Positions 31,642 to 40,295 of a stretch of DNA of 64,000 bases are shown one piece after another. The notes beneath the pieces were generated by a model. That model worked only from the letters and a program-made list of their open reading frames with translations, ran no database searches and had not been told where the DNA came from. Every line of letters begins with the position of its first letter. Positions within the stretch are counted from its first letter, which is position 1. A program made the position numbers and the translations under genes. Source of the DNA: Amphiura filiformis (Eukaryota; Echinodermata; Ophiuroidea; Amphilepidida; Amphiuridae); assembly GCF_039555335.1 (NCBI RefSeq), contig NW_027305494.1, positions 62,001 through 126,000 of the forward strand, given 5' to 3'.

Positions 31642-32186
31642 TTATACCCCGTTTACATTGGGCAAAAGTCGTAATCGACTTAAGATGTATTTTGAATTAC
31701 GACAGCAGATTAAATCGTTTGGTGGGTGTTTACACTACATCGGCTGAATTCGATTCCAAATTCGCATTCACGAATATCGAATTCGTTTGTTACCAGTGGT
31801 TACGGCAGATAAATACGAATTCAACAACGTGTTCGTTTACATTAGCGAAAAGTCGTAATTAATGACGACTTATTCGAATTCACTTGAAATGAATGATGAT
31901 TCAAGTCATCATTTGAATTACGACTTTTGAATTATAACTAATTACGACTGTACATGTTTACACTTATGATACGACTTAAAGACACACCCAGTTGACCAGG
32001 CAAACTTTCAAGGGCAACCAATTATGTAGGCTTAAAATATAATCAAGTCAATGTTCACCTCTATACTACCAAACTTTGCAGAGCTCCCAACTTAATGTGT
32101 TTTCCAGATATTTGGAACGGCCTTTAAGTCGATTACGACTTTAGTGAATTCGATTACGACTTTTGCTCAATGTAAACGGGGTATTA
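31642..32186. mobile_element. PIF/Harbinger-like MITE, copy 2
   Basis: The element is 31645-32183 (539 bp) with ends TACCCCGTTTACATTG and CAATGTAAACGGGGTA, flanked by TTA (31642-31644 and 32184-32186). It runs opposite to copy 1 at 26972-27362. It is longer because about 140 bp of unrelated sequence (about 31981-32125, from GACACACCCAGTTGACC to GGAACGGCC) interrupts it near one end. It lies in the centre of the foldback element. Confidence 0.85.
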
Positions 32187-32800
32187 ATCTGGGGTTTACG
32201 CACCTAATCTGAGTTTAAGGCACCTTATCTGGGGGTTTAGATGCCTTATCTGGGGTTTACGTTCCTTATCTGGAGTATTTGTGGTATAGACTGCCTTATC
32301 AGGTGTTTACGTCTCTTATGTGGGGTTAAGGTGCCTTATTTGGGTTTAGATGCTTTATCTGGGGTTTGGATGCCTTATCTGGGGTTTAGACTGCGTTATT
32401 TCCAGTTAACGTCCCTTATCTGGGGTTAAGGCACCTTATTTGGTGTTTAGAATGCATTAGCCTAGATTTATGTCCCTTACCTGGGTTTAAGGTGCCTTAT
32501 CTGGAGTTTAGGCTGCTTTAATTACCTTGGGTTTACACCCCTTATCTGGTGTTAAGGCACCTTATGGGAATTAGATGCCTTATTTGGGATTTAGACTGTG
32601 TTATCCTAGGTTTACGTCCCTCATCTGAGGTTAAGGCGCCTTATCTGGGGTTTAGATGCCTTATCCAGGGTTTACGTTCCTTATCTGGGGATAAGGTGCC
32701 TTATCTGATCTGTAGTTTCGGTGCCATATCTTGGGTTTACGTCTCTTATCTGGGGTTATGGCCCCTTATCTGGGGCTTAGATGCCTAATCCTTGGTGTGG
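32187..32800 (+). repeat. Minisatellite with TTATCTGGGGTTTA units
   Basis: Units of about 20-22 bp follow the pattern TTATCTGGGGTTTAGATGCC or TTATCTGGGGTTAAGGCACC, with variants ending ACGTCCC. Alternation of the GATGCC, ACGTCCC and AAGGCACC types suggests a higher-order period of about 65 bp. The open frames across it arise from the repeat and are not genes. Confidence 0.8.
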
Positions 32801-32854
32801 ACTTACCCAAAAAAGTGTATTTGGCTAAAAATGATGTGGTAGTGTCAAAGTAAT

Positions 32855-32985
32855 GTCAGATTTGAAATCCTTGTGGCCGACTTATCTGAAAAAGTGTCTT
32901 TGTACAAGATTATAGGTGCTCTGGTTCAAAACTTAATTTTTCAAAATGGCGCAGGCGGCCATCTTGGCTTTTGGGTGTTCATAAA
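32855..32985 (-). repeat. Inverted copy of the YY1-like unit
   Basis: GTAATGTCAGATTTGAAATC, then GAAAAAGTGTCTTTGTAC and GCGGCCATCTTGGC. This is the reverse complement of a unit in the array at 30950-31505, so it continues the symmetric build of the foldback element. Confidence 0.65.
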
Positions 32986-34622
32986 TTATCATTGAGTATA
33001 TAATTCAGATGATATATGGTATATCATACAGTGTGCTCAAGAAGCATACATGTTTCATGTTAAGGTGAGTCAGATGGCAGGAGCTATATTTTTCCTGTTT
33101 AAGCCATTTAACTAGAAAACTGCAATGTAATTCTTAATATTAATACATCAATCTTATAGGAATTGAGTCCAGAAAGACTATATTACATAGGTCTTGAGGT
33201 TCTTAAGTTAAGGCCAATAATACATCAAAATGAAAGTTTGGGGCATTTTCCCCTTTCGAGAAAAATCATCTACATGGGGCGGAAATGTCATTCCTTATAT
33301 CAAGCATATATACCATTCTTCTTGTGTGTTGAGCGTTATTTGTCTCAATATTTGAATGCAAATACGCTATGTCATGCTCTCCTCCGACCCGCCTTAACGC
33401 TAACTGACTTTGCGTAGAATTAGAAAAGAAAACCCAGACTTCTATCTTATTTCATGCCATGCCAAAAAAAGTCGTGTCTTTAAATTTCCACTGCTGACTT
33501 TTACACTTGTGGGCCCATTTTTGCCATTTACAGCTTATTGTATAGGTTGACCTCAAATGACCTTAGACATCAATAATTATGCAACCTGGAACATCATCAT
33601 TACATTAAGCTTCTCACGGTTAAGGTATGACCCAAATTTAGTTGCAATTGCAATATATTCTGTTGATATTAGATACTAGCCAAACGTAAAATTTGCAGGT
33701 TTTACAGGCTAGATGCTGTATTGTGTTTATTGATGAGTTAGCCAATATGGCAACACTACCTGATATTTATTGAAGGTAGTCAAAGTACCTAAGTATTTAG
33801 CATTATAGAGACACAAATTTATTGTTTTTGATTGAATATATAATGTTAGAATCAGTTTTAGGTACAAAATATACTCAAAAACCTTTAAAATGTGACATTT
33901 TGTTATTTGGCAAAATATTGAAAATTGTGCTACTACCTAGCAACACTGCTTTAACAAGGTACCTTTGCCCAAAGTTCTAACACCGGATTACTGTGGGCTA
34001 ATGTGTCTTGCATGCTCACAAAGATGGGCAACTCTCTCAGTCCCCTGGCAATTCCCCGTTTTTGTGAGTGAAAAGGGTCATATTTTGCCACTTTTGGCGA
34101 AACTGAAAACTACAGTGTTGCCGGATGCATTTACACCCCTTTATGGCCACCTGGGATTAAATATTTTGCATGTATTAAAAAGCCCATAGATCAAAGTTTA
34201 TTTATCTAAAAACAAAATTTTATACCATTTAAATTGTCAGAATGGAAGCTGATCGAAATGTGGCAATTGTCAACATTAAAATTGCTAAAAACATGCCAAA
34301 ACAAGGAAATTTGCTTTCTTGCCTGTTACCATGGCAACACGTGAACATTTATTTTTTCATTGCCACTCAAGGTGTTAGTGCCCAAGTACCTTTCATCAAA
34401 ATAAGTTTGAGCAAAATCTATTTTTTTGAGCGATCACGCCGAGGGTAAATATTTAGGTGCACTAGCATTACTTAAAAGTAATGATGCAGAAGTGTCTTGG
34501 ACTACGAGGTATCATCCAAAACGGATTTTGTTTAGCTCCAGTGCCTTAAAGCATGTTGATTTTGGCGATTTCTAAATGACAATATTGATTGATGATCTTA
34601 AAGGCCGAAAGCAAACAACGAT

Positions 34623-34876
34623 AATTGTGACACGATCTGGTCCATGGGGGCCAAAGGCGGAAAATTTGAAATTGAGATAATATAAAGACAACAACTTACA
34701 ATAAAATACATAAGAAAATAGACATCACAAAACTTCAAAACTTTAAAACCATGTATGATAGACCTTTGGTGTGTTCAATATTTAATAGCCTAATCTTTGT
34801 ATAAGGCAGTAATTATAAAAGTCAATTGTCAAAAATGCCTCCTTTTGGCCCCCATGGAGTAGATCATCACACAATT
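34623..34876. mobile_element. MITE with TCCATGGGGGCCAAA arms
   Basis: Left arm AATTGTGACACGATCTGG and TCCATGGGGGCCAAAGG. The right arm is the complement with a few changes (TTTTGGCCCCCATGGA, then GATCATCACACAATT). The arms are about 38 bp around a 170 bp AT-rich interior. The element is non-coding. The palindromic AATT at both borders could be the target duplication. Confidence 0.65.
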
Positions 34877-35294
34877 GAGGCATACGACCTGTGCTTCAAG
34901 GCTCGATTTCGGGTACTCTGCTCTTTTTAATATTAATTTCATCAATACTAGTAGTCTTCCCAACTCAATAAAAAAAGCAAGTTAGTCTTGTATTCAGATG
35001 ATCCAGCTGTTATTTATTAGTTGAAAAAAATATATTAGAAATTGAATGCGTTTGAAACCAGAAACTAAAAAGTCTTCAAATTGGATGGATAACTCTGAAT
35101 GTATCTCAATGAACCAGCGGGTAATCTGGAAATTACATGTATAATCAAAGATGCCATGCTTGAGAAAGTGTAGTTTAAATATATATAAACTAGGCTGAAA
35201 AAGAAACTTTTCTTAATCGGGCGGAGTGTCTTTTTTTCACAAGGTCATATCTTAAAATCCTGTCCATAAAAATGTGCCAAATTTGCACACAGGA

Positions 35295-35604
35295 TGACAC
35301 AACAGCAAAATGCACTGACATGGAACAGCTTCATGGACCACATTCACAGCCCAATAACTGTCACCCAGCACAAGAATTCTGTGAGTAAGTGCAATAGTGT
35401 GGAACATGACCTGTTTCTTGAAGAAAGTGTGTGAAAAACAGAAGCAGCCCCGTTCCACACTATTCCACTGACTCTTTGGAAATAATCACCTGGGTACGGA
35501 TCTTGTATGCATTCTCGCAGATTTCTTTTGCTGGGTGCCAATTATTCACCAGTGAATGTGGTCCAGAAATCTGTTCCGTGTTAGTGCATTTTGCTGTTGT
35601 GTCA
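35295..35604. repeat. 310 bp imperfect palindrome
   Basis: Both halves pair over most of their length. TGACACAACAGCAAAATGCA pairs with TGCATTTTGCTGTTGTGTCA. TGGACCACATTCAC pairs with GTGAATGTGGTCC, and AATAGTGTGGAAC pairs with GTTCCACACTATT. The loop is short. It may be a foldback MITE or the remnant of a head-to-head duplication. The several 60-70 codon frames on both strands follow from the symmetry and are not genes. Confidence 0.7.
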
Positions 35605-35996
35605 GTTGAACAACTGCTTGGTTACTGACATGTGTTTAGAGTAGAGTAGTGAAGTAATCCTGTTTGTGATTTTGTAAAAGTTTTCTTATTTGAGCCCAGT
35701 TTATTAAGGGGACACGATGAAAGTAATAACCTTGACATGAGGAAAATAATTTTTTGACAAGAAGGCATACATATTCTTTATATAAAATAACATGAATCCG
35801 GAAAAGAAGTGCCAATAAGCCAATCGGTACTTCGAACCCTGAGATTGACAGTGATTTATAGTAGTCTCAGGTCCAGACTGCATTATCACGAACGATGAGG
35901 GTTAGGAACGACATAAACCAGCTGTGAAGGTGACTATCAGGTTGAAAAGTAGGTAAATGACTTCAAGGATTGAGTGGGTGCGTCTTGTAAAGAATT

Positions 35997-36545
35997 CACC
36001 CCGGGGGAGGCACTCCCTATCTGAAATGGCAGGGATGTGCCTCGGCCATGTTAAAAGTAGGGGGCATTCAGGTCAAATGTACAATTACAAAAATATGGGG
36101 TCATTCAGTACACAACCTGAATAAAAATGGGGTCATTCGGTATGAAACTTTGAAAAAGGATGGTCATTGGGGTAACAAAAGAAAAATGGGAGTCATTGAG
36201 TACAGGATTGCCAAAAGAGTATCATTAAGTACACATAAATTTGTGCCAAACTGCGTAAAAACAACTTGGCCACCTTGGAAATGTGAAAAATCTCATTATT
36301 TCTGGAGGAGAACACAAATACCACCTAAATTTGGGAATTAAAAGGGGGTCATTGGGTATAGCAGGAAATAGAAAAAGGGGTCATTGAGTACATGATTTTT
36401 TTTAAAGCGGTCATTGGGTAATAGGTAGGACCATAACACAAAAAAGGGGGTCATTGGATACAAGCCGGTTTGAAAAAGGGGGTCTATCCCGAGGCACATG
36501 ATGCATATCTGTCATGGAAGTGTCCCCCCCCCCCGTTGGGTTTCA
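35997..36545. mobile_element. CCCCGGGGGAGGCACT element with GGGGTCATT minisatellite
   Basis: The left end reads CACCCCGGGGGAGGCACTCC. The right end is the inverted, diverged counterpart (GGAAGTGTCCCCCC, then CGTTGGG). Inner inverted words GATGTGCCTCGG and CCGAGGCACATGAT support the pairing. The interior is a degenerate tandem repeat with GGGGTCATTGAGTACA-like units of about 30 bp in at least nine copies. The open frame at 36048-36341 is repeat-derived. Confidence 0.65.
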
Positions 36546-36549
36546 GGTA

Positions 36550-36900
36550 TATAATATCACACAATAGTGGATAGTGATATAAGACAGCGTGGCGGCACGC
36601 TCGTTGCTCTTCAATGATCTCGCGATAATGCGTTCGCGTAATACACGTGCGCGTATAGATGGCGGATACCTTCTAAATACGCCTAACCTTACACGCCTAT
36701 AGACGTCTAAGATGCCTAGTAGATGTCTAAGAATTTCGCGGTAGACTTGAATCAACGAATCACAGGGCCAGAAATTCCAAACAACCAAACATCTTAAGCG
36801 TTTTTAACTATTGACCAATGAAATCTTAGACGCCTAAGATTTTAGACGCGTAAGAATTTCTTACACGTCCAAGATTGATAATTAGTGGTAGACGGTATCG
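36550..36900. repeat. CpG-rich segment with TCTTAGACG palindromic words
   Basis: GACGTCTAAGA, GCCTAGTAGATGTCTAAGA, TCTTAGACGCCTAAGA and TTTTAGACGCGTAAGA recur in both orientations, next to CGCGATAATGCGTTCGCG and CACGTGCGCG. The CpG density stands out from the AT-rich surroundings. A similar CpG-rich patch lies at 43610-43735. Probably a terminus of a larger repeat family; not resolved. Confidence 0.45.
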
Positions 36901-37600
36901 CAAATTTGAAAGATCACAAAAAGACCTTGACGACTATTAGCAGCTCGTAACCTATACTATGTGTATGTGTATGTATACTAATTACTATGTGTATCTGATA
37001 GGGTCTGTGATGTGATCGATAGAGAACGAAGGGCAAATAAAACCACCCAGACCTCTTTCCATGGACCACCTTTCTGTATTATTTTTCCCGGGTTTTATAT
37101 CACCTAGAGAGTCATAATCATAATAATTTGAAACATAATCAGAAAATAACATCGGCAAACTACTAAATAAACCACCCATTGAAATACACGTAAAATAAGT
37201 TGATGTCTACCGGTGAGCAAAAAGATCTGATATTATAATTAAATAATATATCGAAAGATATTGAATTGCTCAATGTTCAGAGAATCAAATAGTGTAAAAA
37301 ATGGTCAAAAAGTTGGCCCCGAAAATAATCCGGTCGTGCTCGGCTCTTTCTAGTCTTTAGGTCTCTCCCGCTCTTTTTCTCACTCTCACTCCCTCCCACT
37401 CTCACTTCTCCGTCAGTGTCACTGATTTTATTTTGTCTTTATGTTTCTTTGTCTTTATAATTATGAGGCTTCTTAATTTTTTGGCTGTTGTATTTTCACC
37501 CTCTCCTTTTTCTCAAGTATTTCAACCCTCATGCAAAATTTATCAGCTCTGCAAGAATAAACATTTAAAATAAACTCGGGTCTCGAATAAAGCCCAATCA
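36901..37600. other. Non-coding, nothing recognised
   Basis: AT-rich with a CT-rich tract near 37360-37410 (CTCTCACTCCCTCCCACTCT). No gene or repeat structure is supported. Confidence 0.4.
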
Positions 37601-37920
37601 ATTATCATATTAGCAATTGCTATTCGCTGTCGAAGTGATGATGTAACAGGATTAATTACCATAGCAATAGATGAATACAATTTTTTGAATAGATCGCCCA
37701 GCACTACTACGTTCACGCGGTACCTATGCGTTGAACCATACATGCCAAAGAAATGCTAATCACTCGCACCTGTAAGATTAGAATTTTTGAAAAGAGCGGT
37801 ATTGTATTCAATCTGTGATTGCAGACATACACAGGTGATAAGCACAGCGGCATTCGCCATACATCAATTCGCCCAGTCCCATTTCCCAAATATGAAATTT
37901 AAAAAAAAAGTGAATTTCAG

Positions 37921-38000
37921 AGGTGGGCCTCGAACCCATGCCGCACAGCTACATACAGACTCCCCAAGTCCAGCGCGATAATCCATTGGACCACATGAGT
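37921..38000 (-). tRNA. tRNA-like sequence (pseudo-tRNA or SINE head)
   Basis: On the minus strand there is an A-box-like TGGTCCAATGGATTATCG, then GCTGGACTTGGGGAG, a long variable region, and a B-box-like GGGTTCGAGGCCC. The T arm pairs (TGGG with CCCA). The acceptor arms do not pair convincingly, so this is more likely a tRNA-derived repeat or decayed gene than a working tRNA. The long variable arm points to a type II (Ser/Leu) origin. Confidence 0.45.
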
Positions 38001-38121
38001 TGTTGGTAGCCAGATTGAATTTTAAACATAATAGGCTATAGGCAACTCCAACATTTCTCGGGTATAGAATAGAAATTCTGCGCACAATACATAATATCGA
38101 TTTTGACTGCATTGTGCATGG

Positions 38122-39008
38122 TACAGCCTGTCTCAAAAAAAATTGTGCAAGTGAAAAGCGCCCTCTTTGGCAATTAGAAAATACCGTTGTGACATAATGC
38201 TTACATCAACGTCACGGGCATAGTCTTAGCTCTCAAATGCCGTTTGTTCTGTTCAATTTGCTTGTTCCAATTTCGAGATATGTTTATTTAACAACGAAAG
38301 GGTAAAATCACAATTGTGCCACTTTTACTAGGGAAGAGAGCTGTACATGTAAATCAATGATAGCTGATGTTGATGCGTCTAATGCCCTCCCCCTTTCGGG
38401 CGCATGCATTAGACGCATCAACATCAGCACGCGTGCATTATTTTGTCTAATATATCTCCCAACAAGTAATACGCGCTCATTAACTTATAACATGTATATG
38501 TGCGCAATATTATTTTGTTGTCTTAAGAGACTAAGAGAACAGTATTTACCGTAAAATCATTGACATGCACATGCAGAACAGCAGAATGTGAAATCCATTT
38601 TTACAGCAGAATGTGAAATATTTATTTATCTTTTAATCTCTTAAAGTGGAAAAAGAGAATCATCATTCCTGCATCATGATAAAACAGCAAAAACAGTCAA
38701 AAAAATTTTGTATTGTGTAATTGATGCATTCTTTTGATTTCACGAAGGAACTCTTGATAAACTTGATGCTATGACTGTTACATGTAAAGCCCTCTTCCCT
38801 AGTAAAAGTGGCACAATTGTGATTTTACCCTTTCGTCTTTAACTAAACATATCTCGAGATTAAAACAAGCAAATTGAACAGAACAAACGGCATTTTAGAG
38901 CTAAGACTACACCCTTGACGTTGATGTAAGCATTATTTCACAACGGTATTTTCTAATTGCCAGAGAGGGCGCTTTTCACTTGCACAATTTTTTTTGAGAC
39001 AGGCTGTA
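38122..39008. mobile_element. Foldback element with about 225 bp terminal inverted repeats
   Basis: The element is 38124-39006 (883 bp), flanked by TA. Both ends are CAGCCTGTCTCAAAAAAAAT in inverted orientation. The match continues for about 225 bp through GAAAAGCGCCCTCT, AAAATACCGTTGTGA, CCGTTTGTTCTGTTCAATTT and AGTAAAAGTGGCACAATTGT on one arm or its complement. The interior includes a perfect 23 bp hairpin at about 38362-38425 (GCTGATGTTGATGCGTC... with its complement). A solo terminus of the family lies at 29248. TA flanks fit a Tc1/mariner-type mechanism. No transposase. Confidence 0.8.
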
Positions 39009-39494
39009 TATCGGTCCGTTTCTTGTAGGCCTGTATTCCCCAGGGGTATAGACGTTGGGTGTCCCCCCAGTTTATTCAAGATTTTCGCATAGAACCCCCC
39101 AAGATGTTTTTAGAAAATGGAAGATTAGATTACCGTAAAAACGATACAGTAATCTTTATCGGGGTTCTATGTAAAAATTACATAGATTTTTCATCATTTT
39201 TTGAGCGTACATTTTCACTAAATTCAAAATATATTTTGACGTATATAAAATTGAAATAAAATTCTCCCCCTCCTAAATAACACCAACTGTACCACAATTG
39301 GGTATCACGAATCGTTCTACATGTTGTGCAGTTAATATTCATAATTATATTCCTTTATACATAGGACGCTTCAGTATTTACACACAAAATATTTCAGCGA
39401 AAACCCGCCCACTCGGCTATTTTATAAAGATAATCAGACTTCCCTAGAAAATGCAATAATTAGCATTAAAACCAAGTTGTTTTTACGCATTTTT

Positions 39495-40140
39495 TACGCA
39501 TACCAGATCTTTTTCGACATGCCTGGTTTTACTACCACCGGTGGCACTCTTCCTGTCAATGTCATAGTCTCAAAACTCCGTCCAGATATTGTTATAATCA
39601 ACACTGAAAAGAAATATGCCCACTTGGTTGAGTTGACAGTTCCGTTTGAACAAAATATTAGTAAGGCTCATGAACGCAAAACTCAAAAATATACCGACCT
39701 CATATCAGATATTTCCGGCAATGGCTTTACCTGCAATCTCACCTGCATAGAAATCGGGTCACGTGGTTTGGTTACACCCGATACCACCAAAAGGATTTCC
39801 AATATCTTCTCCTTTGTCAAAGCCAAACCACCCAGGTCAATTAAAAAGGACCTAAGCAAACTTGCTATCCTCTCCAGTTACACTATCTGGAATGCCCGTC
39901 ATGAACCGACATGGGGCTCATCTGATCAACCTCATCTCAAGCTTTAGGTGTTTTGCCGTTCAGTTGCCTCTTGCATTGTTGTATATATTGCCTTGTTTTG
40001 AATAGGCCTATGTTTTGTGTTTTAATTCGTTGTCTTGCGTGCAGCCCTGCACCGTATGTCCAGGGCATTTGTATATACAATCTTTGTTGTTTTGCCTGCT
40101 TGTATGTATTTTGCTTGCTGTGTTAATAAAGATTGATTCA
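39495..40140 (+). mobile_element. Retrotransposon 3' end with restriction-like endonuclease domain
   Basis: The frame ending at 39947 carries DMPGFTTTGGTLP, then LRPDIVIINTEKKYAHLVEL and LTVPFEQNISKAHERKTQKY. The PD...ELTVP pattern followed by K and KY resembles the C-terminal PD-(D/E)XK-type endonuclease region of non-LTR elements with REL nucleases (R2/NeSL/R4-like). The reverse transcriptase is missing, so the copy is 5' truncated near 39495. The 3'UTR runs to TTAATAAAGATTGATTC at about 40140. The family assignment rests on motif memory and is moderate. Confidence 0.55.
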
Positions 40141-40295
40141 ACACTTTGGCCCGATGGCGAATGCCGCTGTGGGTGATAAGTGCAACCTGCTTGTAGTGCA
40201 GGGCGATCTATTCAAAAATTGTATTCATCTATTGCTATGGTAGTTATTCCGATTATTACATAACTTCGACAGCGAATTGTTACTAATGAATGGAA

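Larger units (their letters stand above)
29904..34461. mobile_element. Long inverted-repeat (foldback) element, about 4.6 kb
   Basis: The left end reads TGCACCTAACTAGTTACC and the right end is GGTAAATATTTAGGTGCA. The diverged arms run inward for roughly 950 bp (29904 to about 30860, and about 33480 to 34461). Paired landmarks are GGCGTGATCGGTCAAAAAAT with TTTTTGAGCGATCACGCC, GCCATGGTAACA with TGTTACCATGGCA, GGTACCTTGTTAAAGCAGTG with CACTGCTTTAACAAGGTACC, and AGTGCTAAATACTTG with AAGTATTTAGCATTA. The centre holds YY1-like arrays, a PIF-like MITE and a minisatellite. No transposase was seen. No target duplication was found at the ends. It is inserted in a GPCR relic. Confidence 0.75.
37605..40295. 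mobile_element. Large inverted-repeat bounded segment, about 2.7 kb
   Basis: 37612-37705 and 40200-40290 are inverted copies: ATTCGCTGTCGAAG pairs with CTTCGACAGCGAAT, and CATAGCAATAGATGAATACA with TGTATTCATCTATTGCTATG. The pairing continues as ATAGATCGCCC with GGGCGATCTAT. A further inverted pair, GCGGCATTCGCCAT at about 37848 and ATGGCGAATGCCGC at about 40153, lies inside. The enclosed sequence holds a tRNA-like segment, a foldback element and a retrotransposon tail. It could be one nested composite transposon or an old inverted duplication. Confidence 0.55.

Noticed and set aside
30950..32800. CRISPR-like regular repeat
   Set aside because: Eukaryotic context, no constant repeat with unique spacers, and degenerate units; it is a satellite inside a transposon.
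37921..38000. Functional tRNA gene
   Set aside because: A and B boxes are present but the acceptor arms do not pair.
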